Below are positions 50,955 to 58,235 of a stretch of 64,000 nucleotides of DNA, piece by piece (within the stretch, counting starts at the first letter, position 1; the number at the start of each line of letters is the position of its first letter). The notes below the pieces were generated by a model that saw nothing but the letters and a program-made list of their open reading frames with translations, ran no database searches and was not told where the DNA came from. The stretch spans positions 241,776 through 305,775 of the forward strand of contig JADMKE010000004.1 of the NCBI GenBank assembly GCA_018780035.1, read 5' to 3'. The position numbers and the translations under genes are program-made. Source of the DNA: Candidatus Sericytochromatia bacterium. Its GTDB lineage: Bacteria > Cyanobacteriota > Sericytochromatia > UBA7694.

Positions 50955-51863
50955 TTATTCTGTGTATTGGGCTTGGTTTCCGCCCTTTGATTCGGCACTC
51001 AGACGTGCTGAACTGGCTTTTTGCAGCAGCTGATTGAGATCATTCCCATGGTTTGGATAGATAGCCAGTCCGATACTGGCAGTGAGATGGATCTCTCTTC
51101 CCATGATTTTAAACGGATCAGATAGCTGGGCCAAGACTTGCTGAGCCTTGTGAATCAGATTTGAAGAATGGGGATCGGTGGGTAAAAAGCAGAGATATTG
51201 ATTGCTTTGTAAATAGAACAAACTGTTTTGAGCTTGAAAATTACTTCTCAAGCGGTCAGCAACCCCTTTGAGGACAATATTGACCAGCGATTCGGGGTGG
51301 CTGCTGCTAAAATCTTTGAACTGATCTATGGCCAAGACCAAGACGGCCAGAGCGGGATGGGTTTGAGTGCTCTCTAAAAAACTTTCACTGAGGCGATTGC
51401 GATTGGGTAAATTGGTAATACTGTCATAGTTCAGGCTGCGATCCAATTTTTGATCTGCAACTTTGAGTTCGGCTTCGAAACGGGCCAAAAAAGATTTCTG
51501 TTTTTCTAAACGCACGGCAACAGCTTGGGATAATTGCTTGTAATTAAAGGGTTTGGTCAGATAATCGTCGGCTCCCAGATTCATGCCTTGCCGCAAATAC
51601 TTCATATCATCCAATCCGGTCAAAAACAGAAAGGGTGTGTGTTGTAACTGCGTGTGTTTGCGAATGGCTTCCAAAACGTGCCAGCCATCCAGATCCGGCA
51701 TTTCGACATCACAGATAATCAGATCTGGCTTTAAGGCTTGAGCTTGAGAAATCCCCTCTTCGCCGCCCAGGGCTGTGAAAACATCATAACCATCTTCTTC
51801 TAAAAAAGACTGGACCAAATCGAGGATGCCCGCATCATCATCAATCGCAAGCAATTTATACAT
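50955..51863 (-). CDS. Response regulator with degenerate GGDEF domain
   Basis: The product has 302 residues from the ATG at 51863, with AGGAG 8 nt upstream. Residues 1-120 form a receiver (LLAIDDD, phospho-acceptor Asp52 in LIICDVEMPDLDG, Lys104 in DDYLTKPF). From about 140 a diguanylate-cyclase fold begins with LNYDSITNLPNRNRL and ends with ASIGLAIYPNHGNDLNQLLQ, both normal for the family. The GGDEF signature itself is replaced by SNQYL (220-224), so c-di-GMP synthesis is not expected. In Wsp systems the equivalent gene encodes WspR, an active cyclase. Here it is divergent from the chemosensory operon and may act by binding rather than catalysis. Confidence 0.85.
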   Translation of the reverse strand: MYKLLAIDDDAGILDLVQSFLEEDGYDVFTALGGEEGISQAQALKPDLIICDVEMPDLDGWHVLEAIRKHTQLQHTPFLFLTGLDDMKYLRQGMNLGADDYLTKPFNYKQLSQAVAVRLEKQKSFLARFEAELKVADQKLDRSLNYDSITNLPNRNRLSESFLESTQTHPALAVLVLAIDQFKDFSSSHPESLVNIVLKGVADRLRSNFQAQNSLFYLQSNQYLCFLPTDPHSSNLIHKAQQVLAQLSDPFKIMGREIHLTASIGLAIYPNHGNDLNQLLQKASSARLSAESKGGNQAQYTE

Positions 51864-52247
51864 GGACTTTCTCCTGAAATAACATATAGGCATTCTCAGG
51901 GCATGATAACAAAAAAACAAGTCCCTCAATCTATCATTTTGGTGCAGGGCTGTCTATTTGTGAAACCCAAAATGGGGATACAAGCGAATAAAAGTCGCAA
52001 AATTTGACCTTTGGCGTTAACCGGAATATGATAGATGTCATCAGATAAACTGCATTTATGATGATAATATCGTGATATATAATAATGTGAAGAGCCGTGC
52101 AAAGAATAATCTAAAAACGAATGCCGACAATAGGTTTAAAATAGGGGCTCCCTAAAACGAATTATTTTAAAGCTGCTTGCTGGCCTATGTTTGCCTTTCT
52201 GAAGAGGATAAGTGAGCTTCATTATTTAAGGAGAACTTAATTACACT
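51864..52247. other. Divergent control region between the REC-GGDEF-like gene and the chemosensory operon
   Basis: The region is 384 bp, AT-rich, and has no gene. It holds the plus-strand promoter at 52004-52032 and, downstream of it, about 200 nt of leader with alternating TA-rich stretches around 52055-52090. AAGGAG at 52228-52233 lies 14 nt before the GTG of the first operon gene. Confidence 0.5.
52004..52032 (+). promoter_or_regulatory. Sigma70-type promoter of the chemosensory operon
   Basis: TTGACC (52004-52009), a 17-nt spacer and TATGAT (52027-52032). The leader to the first start codon is about 210 nt, long enough for additional regulation. Confidence 0.65.
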
Positions 52248-53126
52248 GTGCTGAGCTCTGGCAATTTCGATTTAATTTCAGATCCAGATCAACTTCGGGT
52301 TTTATATCAGGAACTTGAAGCAAAATACCAACAACAAACCAACTATATGCAATCCCTTGAGGCTACCAACGCTGAGCTATTACTGAAACTTGAAAAAAGT
52401 CAGAGAAACGCCTCTCTTGATGCGGATTCACATCAAGAAATGGAACTTAAAAATCGGGAGTTGGAACAGTTTACCTATATTGCCTCGCATGATTTGCAAG
52501 AACCTTTGCGCAAAATCAAAAATTTCAGTGAAATGCTGATGGAGCACTGCCAGACTCAGTTTGATGCGCGCTCGCTGAAATACATGAAATACATTATCGA
52601 TGGCACAGAGCGGATGCAGGCTCTTTTGCAAAACCTGTTGATTTACTCGCGTTCGATGCGCAATGCGCCTCAGCAACGCTTGAATCTAGAGGAGCCTCTG
52701 CAACAGGCCTTGGAGGATTTGGAATTGAGAATTCAAGAGTCCCAGGCTGAAATTCAAATCCAAAGACCCTTGCCGGTGGTGATGGCCAATCCAACCCAAA
52801 TGTGTCAATTGTTTCAAAACTTGATTAGCAATGCGCTCAAGTTTTGTGCTGGCCCTCCGCAGATCCAGGTTGAATGGCAGCAAGAAGCCGATCATTGGTT
52901 GTTTGTTGTCCGTGATAATGGGATTGGCATGGCCGCTGAAGACACCCAGGCTATTTTTGATGCATTTCACAGGCTCCACAATAAAAATGAATATCCGGGT
53001 ACAGGGATTGGCTTGGCGATTTGCCAAAAAATAATCCTGCAACACAATGGAAAGATCTGGGCTGAATCAACATTGGGAAAAGGCAGTGCTTTTTTCTTTT
53101 GTTTGCCCATTTTGAAAGAGGAATAA
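52248..53126 (+). CDS. Cytosolic sensor-less histidine kinase (phytochrome-type HisKA)
   Basis: The product has 292 residues from a GTG, with a Shine-Dalgarno 14 nt away. Residues 14-75 are a coiled coil. The dimerisation motif FTYIASHDLQEPLRKI (His81) is the form found in bacteriophytochrome-type kinases. HATPase motifs LISNALKFC, RDNGIGM and GTGIGLAICQKI are intact. It has no sensory or membrane domain, so input may come through the coiled coil or a partner. It is the first gene of the ten-gene operon and stands 7 nt before two Rcp1-like receivers, its likely phosphorylation partners. Confidence 0.9.
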   Translation: MLSSGNFDLISDPDQLRVLYQELEAKYQQQTNYMQSLEATNAELLLKLEKSQRNASLDADSHQEMELKNRELEQFTYIASHDLQEPLRKIKNFSEMLMEHCQTQFDARSLKYMKYIIDGTERMQALLQNLLIYSRSMRNAPQQRLNLEEPLQQALEDLELRIQESQAEIQIQRPLPVVMANPTQMCQLFQNLISNALKFCAGPPQIQVEWQQEADHWLFVVRDNGIGMAAEDTQAIFDAFHRLHNKNEYPGTGIGLAICQKIILQHNGKIWAESTLGKGSAFFFCLPILKEE

Positions 53127-53133
53127 TCGATAA

Positions 53134-53607
53134 ATGCTGCTGACTGATATGTCCCCCGTTCTTAAAAAATGCCAAGTTTTGGTGATCGAAGACGAACCGA
53201 TTGATTTGACTTTGATACAACAGGTGATTGAAGCTGAAAAAATACCGGTTCATCTGATCCCGTTTGACAACGGAGAAGGAGCCATCCAATATTTGGAGCA
53301 GAGCTCAGCTCAAGCCCCAGCCCCAGAACTGATTCTGCTGGATCTCAAATTGCCGGGAATTCAAGGCCTTGAAATTCTAAAATTGATCCGTTCTGATGCG
53401 CGCTTTTGCATTATCCCGATCGTTATCTTAACGGCCTTGGAGGCACCATCCATCATTTTAGATGCCTATCGCTTGGGCTGTAATTGTTATATTAAAAAAC
53501 CTTTGGATCCCAAAAGCTTGGCTGCCACTGTGCTGGCAATTTTTGATTTTTGGCTGAACTTTGCCATTTTGCCTGAAGCAGATGGAAGAGCGTGGAGCCA
53601 TGCCTAA
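53134..53607 (+). CDS. Single-domain response regulator (Rcp1-like), first copy
   Basis: The product has 157 residues. Receiver domain: QVLVIEDEPIDLTLI acidic pocket, Asp70 in LILLDLKLPGIQG, Thr in ILTALEA, Lys in CYIKKPLD. Rcp1-type receivers have the EDEP/DD-x-E-D pattern and a long loop before the acceptor Asp, as here, and act with phytochrome-type kinases. No output domain. It overlaps the second receiver by 8 nt. Confidence 0.9.
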   Translation: MLLTDMSPVLKKCQVLVIEDEPIDLTLIQQVIEAEKIPVHLIPFDNGEGAIQYLEQSSAQAPAPELILLDLKLPGIQGLEILKLIRSDARFCIIPIVILTALEAPSIILDAYRLGCNCYIKKPLDPKSLAATVLAIFDFWLNFAILPEADGRAWSHA

Positions 53608-54100
53608 TAATGCCTTGCTATCTCCGGCCTTACATGTCCTGCTGGTGGACGATGACGAAGGCGATGCCTTTATCATTGAAGACCTTTTGGAAGAAATTGA
53701 ATCGGATATTCAGCTCAGTCGGGTTTCTGATGGCTTAGAGGCGATGGCCTTTTTGCAACAAACCCCGCCTTACCAGACGGCCAAAATACCCGATTTGGTT
53801 TTGTTGGATTTAAATATGCCGCGTATGGACGGTCGCCAGGTCTTGAAGGCGATCCGTGAAAATCAGAGCCTGTGCCATCTGCCCGTGGTGATTTTAACCA
53901 CTTCAGATGCCCGGTTTGATATCAACCACTCGTATCTGGAAGGCGGTAATTGTTATATCATCAAACCCTCTGGTATTCATAAATTGATGAGCATGTTAAA
54001 AAACATGAGTCATTTTTGGGGACAAATTGCCCAATTGCCCAAGCCATCCTTTGGCTCCAGATCGGTCTCCAGTCCTTCATTAGACTCCTCTGAACCATGA
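53600..54100 (+). CDS. Single-domain response regulator (Rcp1-like), second copy
   Basis: The product has 166 residues from the ATG at 53600, with GGAG just upstream. Receiver: LLVDDDEGDAFIIEDLL, acceptor Asp70 in LVLLDLNMPRMDG, ILTTSDA, and Lys in CYIIKPSG. The Ser/Pro-rich C-terminal tail is short. It is similar in layout to the preceding gene, so probably a tandem duplication. Its stop overlaps the cheW start (ATGA). Confidence 0.9.
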   Translation: MPNNALLSPALHVLLVDDDEGDAFIIEDLLEEIESDIQLSRVSDGLEAMAFLQQTPPYQTAKIPDLVLLDLNMPRMDGRQVLKAIRENQSLCHLPVVILTTSDARFDINHSYLEGGNCYIIKPSGIHKLMSMLKNMSHFWGQIAQLPKPSFGSRSVSSPSLDSSEP

Positions 54101-54558
54101 CGATTTCTGTGATCTTTGAGGTGGGGGCCTTGTCCTGTGCCCTGCCGCGCAAAGAGGTCAAAGAAATTTTGCCTTTGCCCAGCTTGGTTTTGGCGCCGGG
54201 GATGCCTGCGACCTTGGCCGGTTTTGTTCAATTGGAGCGGCAGTATCTGCCGGTGGTGGACCTGCGTTTTTTATTTCACGCGACAGTTCAAGCCTTGACG
54301 ATTGATCAGCACCTGCTGCGTTTGGCGAATCATTCCTGGCTCTGTTTGGTGGATCGGGTCTTAGAACTGGCCCCATTGCCTGTATCGGAGCCTCTCAAGC
54401 CCGAACACAGCTTCAATGACTGGGTGATGGGCCTGAGTTATTATCAAGGGCATGAGATTGCTCTGCTGGATATCAATCAGGTTTTGCTCAAGGAGGAGCA
54501 ACTGCGGATGACGTCTTTGCAGGAGATGTTACAAGCTCGTTTGCAGGCGCTGGAGTAA
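54097..54558 (+). CDS. CheW-like scaffold protein (WspB-like position)
   Basis: The product has 153 residues. It has the double beta-barrel pattern of CheW: SVIFEVGALSCALPRKEVKE, ATLAGFVQLERQYLPVVDLR, SWLCLVDRVLELA. CheW couples receptors to CheA. A second CheW lies further down the operon. This one is compact and sits before cheR, like wspB in the Wsp cluster. Confidence 0.88.
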   Translation: MTISVIFEVGALSCALPRKEVKEILPLPSLVLAPGMPATLAGFVQLERQYLPVVDLRFLFHATVQALTIDQHLLRLANHSWLCLVDRVLELAPLPVSEPLKPEHSFNDWVMGLSYYQGHEIALLDINQVLLKEEQLRMTSLQEMLQARLQALE

Positions 54559-54566
54559 AAGATGCA

Positions 54567-56024
54567 ATGACACGGGCTTTTTCCCCACATGAAGATTTTG
54601 ATTCCCCTGGCTTTGAACAGCTTAAAACCTATGTTGTCGAGCAGACCGGTTTGGCTTATTACCGCAATAAAGACCGTGAATTGGCCTATAAATTCTCCCG
54701 GCGCATGGAAAAAATCCAGCAGACAGATTACCGAGATTATCTCGCCCATTTACAAGCAGAAGCCGGAAGAGCAGAACGTGAACTTTTGATTCAAGAACTC
54801 ACGATTGGTGAAACTTATTTTTTTCGGTATCAGGAGCAATTTGATGCTGTCCGCGATCAGCTTTTGCCTGAATTGATCAAAGGGATTTGCGCTGAGCGTC
54901 AACGACTGTCTGTCTGGAGTGCGGGCTGTGCCACAGGCGAAGAAATTTATTCATTGGCCATTCTCTTAAACAGCGCTTTTCCCCAATTGCAGAGCTGGGA
55001 TGTGAGCCTCTTGGGCACAGATATCAACCGTGATTTTCTCAGGCAGGCCGAAAAAGCCAGCTATCGCAAATGGGCTTTGCGCAACAGTTCCGACGTGTTT
55101 TTGCAGCAGTATTTTCTCAAGCAGGATCAGGAATGGCAGTTATTGCCGGCCTATCGCAAAGGGGTTCAATTTCGGGCCCACAACCTGATTCTTGATGATA
55201 TCGCGGCTTTGATTCCGGTTGGCGGTTTTGATTTGATTTTTTGTCGCAACGTTTTGATTTATTTTGATCAAGAAACCTACCGGCGTTTAATTGTTGATTT
55301 TTACCGGGCTTTAAAACCCGGAGGCTGGTTGGTTTTGGGGCCAGCAGAACTCACCCCTCTCTCTTGTGAGCCCTTTGCCCCCCACGCCCTTTCGCGCTTG
55401 AGTTGTTTCCGAAAAGAAGATCCTGCGCAGAGTGCCGAAGTGGCTGCTTTTTCTGCCTCCGCCTCATCTTTATCGGCCCCTGCATTTCCCGACCCTTTTG
55501 CCGTTCCTGAGTTGCCTGTTTTTCCTTGGCAAAGCCAGTTGGCACCGGCTTCCTCAAGCTTGCCTTTGCTTCTGACTCATTCACCCCTTACAGAGCGGCT
55601 GATTTCCATGCCTGTGCAGCCCAGCTTGCCCTCCGAAGCCCTGAATACGATTCGAAGTCTGGCCGATCAAGGCCAATTGGCGGCCGCTGAAGCCCTCTGC
55701 CGTCAATTTTTGGCTCAGGAGCCCCTGCATGTTTCGTGCCACTATTATTTGGCTTTGGTGCTCAGTGCCCAGGGACAGACAGCCGAGGCTTTGCAGGCCT
55801 TAAAACAGGTCCTGTATCTGGACCACAAACATATTTTGGCCCATTATCATCAAGGCTTGCTTTTTCAGCAAATGGGTCAAATGCCCGCTGCGCGCAAAGC
55901 TTTTCGCAATGCCTTGGGCTTGCTCAACACACAGCAAGAAGACTCTTCGCTGCCTGATTCCGAAGAGTGGAGCGTTGCCCAATTGAAGGCCTTGCTACTT
56001 TTACAGCAAGAGGAAATGGCATGA
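54567..56024 (+). CDS. CheR methyltransferase with C-terminal TPR repeats (WspC-like)
   Basis: The product has 485 residues. N-terminal CheR helical domain, then the SAM-binding domain: TIGETYFFRYQEQFD, SVWSAGCATGEEIYSLAILL, LLGTDINRDFLRQAEKASYR, LIFCRNVLIYFD and LVLGPAE. A Ser/Ala/Pro linker (about 290-340) leads to two TPR units (CHYYLALVLSAQGQTAEALQ and ALKQVLYLDHKHILAHYHQG). It methylates receptor glutamates. CheR-TPR fusions are a hallmark of Wsp-type systems (WspC). Its last bases overlap the next cheW. Confidence 0.95.
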   Translation: MTRAFSPHEDFDSPGFEQLKTYVVEQTGLAYYRNKDRELAYKFSRRMEKIQQTDYRDYLAHLQAEAGRAERELLIQELTIGETYFFRYQEQFDAVRDQLLPELIKGICAERQRLSVWSAGCATGEEIYSLAILLNSAFPQLQSWDVSLLGTDINRDFLRQAEKASYRKWALRNSSDVFLQQYFLKQDQEWQLLPAYRKGVQFRAHNLILDDIAALIPVGGFDLIFCRNVLIYFDQETYRRLIVDFYRALKPGGWLVLGPAELTPLSCEPFAPHALSRLSCFRKEDPAQSAEVAAFSASASSLSAPAFPDPFAVPELPVFPWQSQLAPASSSLPLLLTHSPLTERLISMPVQPSLPSEALNTIRSLADQGQLAAAEALCRQFLAQEPLHVSCHYYLALVLSAQGQTAEALQALKQVLYLDHKHILAHYHQGLLFQQMGQMPAARKAFRNALGLLNTQQEDSSLPDSEEWSVAQLKALLLLQQEEMA

Positions 56025-56611
56025 GCATGAACATCGATTGGCAAGAAATCAATGAACGGTTGGTCCTGAGTCAAAGCAAATTGTCTGAGCTCAATTCGCG
56101 CGATATTCAACACTGGCCAGATTTGCTCGAACAGCGCGCCCGGCGATTGGCTGAACGCACGCCGCCTGAGCAAAAGTCGCAAAAGACCTATCTGCTCTGT
56201 CTGATCCAGTCCGAGTGTTATGCTGTGGCCCTGCACCAGCTCAAAGAGGTGGCGCCGTTTAAAACCTGCACCTTTTTGCCTCTGGCGCCAGCTGCTTTAT
56301 TGGGGGTATCTAACCAGCGCGGTGTAATGATTTCAGTCTTGGATCTCGCTGCTTTATTGGGACTTTCTCCTCTGTCAACCGACCGCAGTGAGGGCTATCT
56401 GCTGTTTTTACGCAGCACGCCGCCTGTGGCTCTGCGGGTAGATGCCCTCTCGGATTTTATCCATTTGGAAGAGACCGAACTTACACCCTGCCCCCAGGTT
56501 ACTTATCTCAAGGGGCTGGCGGGGGATGTTCAGGTCTTAAATCTTTCGGTTTTGAGTCAACACTCACTTTTGCAGAATCTCTCTTTCCCAACCCACTACG
56601 AACAGGAGTAA
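56021..56611 (+). CDS. CheW-like protein with N-terminal extension (WspD-like)
   Basis: The product has 196 residues from the ATG overlapping the cheR stop. The first 60 residues are helical (DWQEINERLVLSQSKLSEL ... LLEQRARRLAERTPPEQ), a pattern I associate with WspD-type CheW proteins. The CheW fold follows: YLLCLIQSECYAVALHQLKE, LLGVSNQRGVMISVLDLAAL, LFLRSTPPVALRVDALSDFI. It is predicted to bridge the receptor to CheA. 4 nt before the MCP gene. Confidence 0.9.
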   Translation: MSMNIDWQEINERLVLSQSKLSELNSRDIQHWPDLLEQRARRLAERTPPEQKSQKTYLLCLIQSECYAVALHQLKEVAPFKTCTFLPLAPAALLGVSNQRGVMISVLDLAALLGLSPLSTDRSEGYLLFLRSTPPVALRVDALSDFIHLEETELTPCPQVTYLKGLAGDVQVLNLSVLSQHSLLQNLSFPTHYEQE

Positions 56612-56615
56612 CACA

Positions 56616-58235
56616 ATGAATCAGAAACAGGGGATCATGTCTGGCCGACAAAGTGTAGGTGTTAAATTGGCGCTGATTCCGGTCATTTTTATTCTGGCGA
56701 TTGGTTTTATTCTGAGTTATGTGGTCATGTCGCAGTACGAGCGGCGCAGTGATGCTGAAGTGATTCATGTGGTGGTGCGGCAGCGGGCCTTAAACCAATG
56801 GTATGCCAAAGACTTATTTTTGGCCAGTCTCAAGCAGAAAAATGATTATGGCTATTGGCGCGACCAATTTATGCAAACCACCGAGTCCCTTTTGGAGGGA
56901 GGAGAGATCTTGGCCCAGCTGAAAAGCAAAGAGACTTTTCGTGTCGAGCCTGCGCCCACGTCTGAAATTCGGAGCAAACTGCAAGAGACCAAAAAATTAA
57001 TCCAAAAAATAGCCGATCAAGAAGCCGCTTTTTTGGCTTTATCACCGCAATCGCCCCAGTTTGGTCAGATGGTCACAGCGATTGAAAAAATAAACATTGA
57101 GTTGCATGAAATTACCCGAGACACGGCGGATCTCTATACACAACATTCACAAAACAAAATCGATGAAATGATTCGCAATGTCATCCTGATTAGCTTGGCG
57201 GTTGCTGTCGTGGGTTTGTTTCTCAATTGGTTGATTTCACGAGCGATCAGTCTGCCTCTGCTCAATCTGGCGGAACAGGCCAAAAAAGTTGCCAATGGCG
57301 ATCTCAGCGGCGAGGCGATAGAGGTGCGCTCCCAAGACGAGGTGGGACAACTCACCCACTCCTTTAATCAAATGAAAGCAGGGTTGCGGGAGATCACCCA
57401 ACAAAATATTCTCGGTATTCGCAGCTTAACAGCCTCGACATCTGAAATCATGGCTTCGACCCAACAGCAGTCGGCCAGCACCCAGGAGCAGGTCACTGCC
57501 TTGCAGGAGACCACAGCCACGATGGAAGAAGTCAGGCAAAGCGGGGCTCAGATTTCCGAACGGGCCCGGCATGTGGCCGCAGAGGCCGAAGCCACGGTCA
57601 ACATTACCGAAAAGGGGCTCAAATCTGTGACCGAGACCGTGACAGATATTGAAGGGATCCGGTTTCAGGTCAATCAGGTGGCCGAAAATATCGTCAACCT
57701 CAGTGAAAAAAACCGTGCTGTCGGGGATATCATTGCCTTGGTCACAGAGGTGGCAGAACAGTCCAATTTGCTCGCGCTCAATGCAGCAATTGAAGCGGCT
57801 GCAGCCGGTGAGCAGGGGCGCAGTTTTTCGGTGGTGGCCAATGAAATGAAACATTTGGCCAATCAGGCCAAAGACTCAACCCGCCAAGTCCGCACGATTC
57901 TCGAAGATATTCAGCGCGGTATTGGCAAGGCCGTGATGTTGACCGAAGAGGCCGTTAAAAAGGTCGAAAAGGGCCGCAAGCAAATGGATGTCTCTGAAAG
58001 CACCATCCGGCATATGGCGGACACGACACAGCAGAGCATTCAGGCTTTTCAGCAAATTGTGGCGGCCACCAACCAGCAGCAATTGGGCTTTGAACAGGTC
58101 TTTCAATCCTTGCTGGATATTCGCCAAAGCACAGAGCAAACTTCAGCGGGGACCCAACAGTTGAACCAGGCCAGCAGTTCGCTTAACCGCATGGGACAAG
58201 AACTGCAGCAATTGGTGGCGAGGTACCATCTGTGA
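56616..58235 (+). CDS. Methyl-accepting chemotaxis protein with PilJ-like sensor
   Basis: The product has 539 residues. TM1 at about 17-38, periplasmic helical domain 39-187, TM2 about 188-207, HAMP about 208-262, then a signalling coiled coil with the tip VAEQSNLLALNAAIEAAAAG. The sensor starts VVVRQRALNQWYAKDLFLAS, resembling the RQRMLSQ motif of PilJ-N/NarX-type helical sensors. No C-terminal CheR-binding pentapeptide is present. It is the only receptor in the operon and so the likely signal input, WspA-like in position but probably sensing a small ligand or surface state through a four-helix bundle. Confidence 0.95.
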   Translation: MNQKQGIMSGRQSVGVKLALIPVIFILAIGFILSYVVMSQYERRSDAEVIHVVVRQRALNQWYAKDLFLASLKQKNDYGYWRDQFMQTTESLLEGGEILAQLKSKETFRVEPAPTSEIRSKLQETKKLIQKIADQEAAFLALSPQSPQFGQMVTAIEKINIELHEITRDTADLYTQHSQNKIDEMIRNVILISLAVAVVGLFLNWLISRAISLPLLNLAEQAKKVANGDLSGEAIEVRSQDEVGQLTHSFNQMKAGLREITQQNILGIRSLTASTSEIMASTQQQSASTQEQVTALQETTATMEEVRQSGAQISERARHVAAEAEATVNITEKGLKSVTETVTDIEGIRFQVNQVAENIVNLSEKNRAVGDIIALVTEVAEQSNLLALNAAIEAAAAGEQGRSFSVVANEMKHLANQAKDSTRQVRTILEDIQRGIGKAVMLTEEAVKKVEKGRKQMDVSESTIRHMADTTQQSIQAFQQIVAATNQQQLGFEQVFQSLLDIRQSTEQTSAGTQQLNQASSSLNRMGQELQQLVARYHL

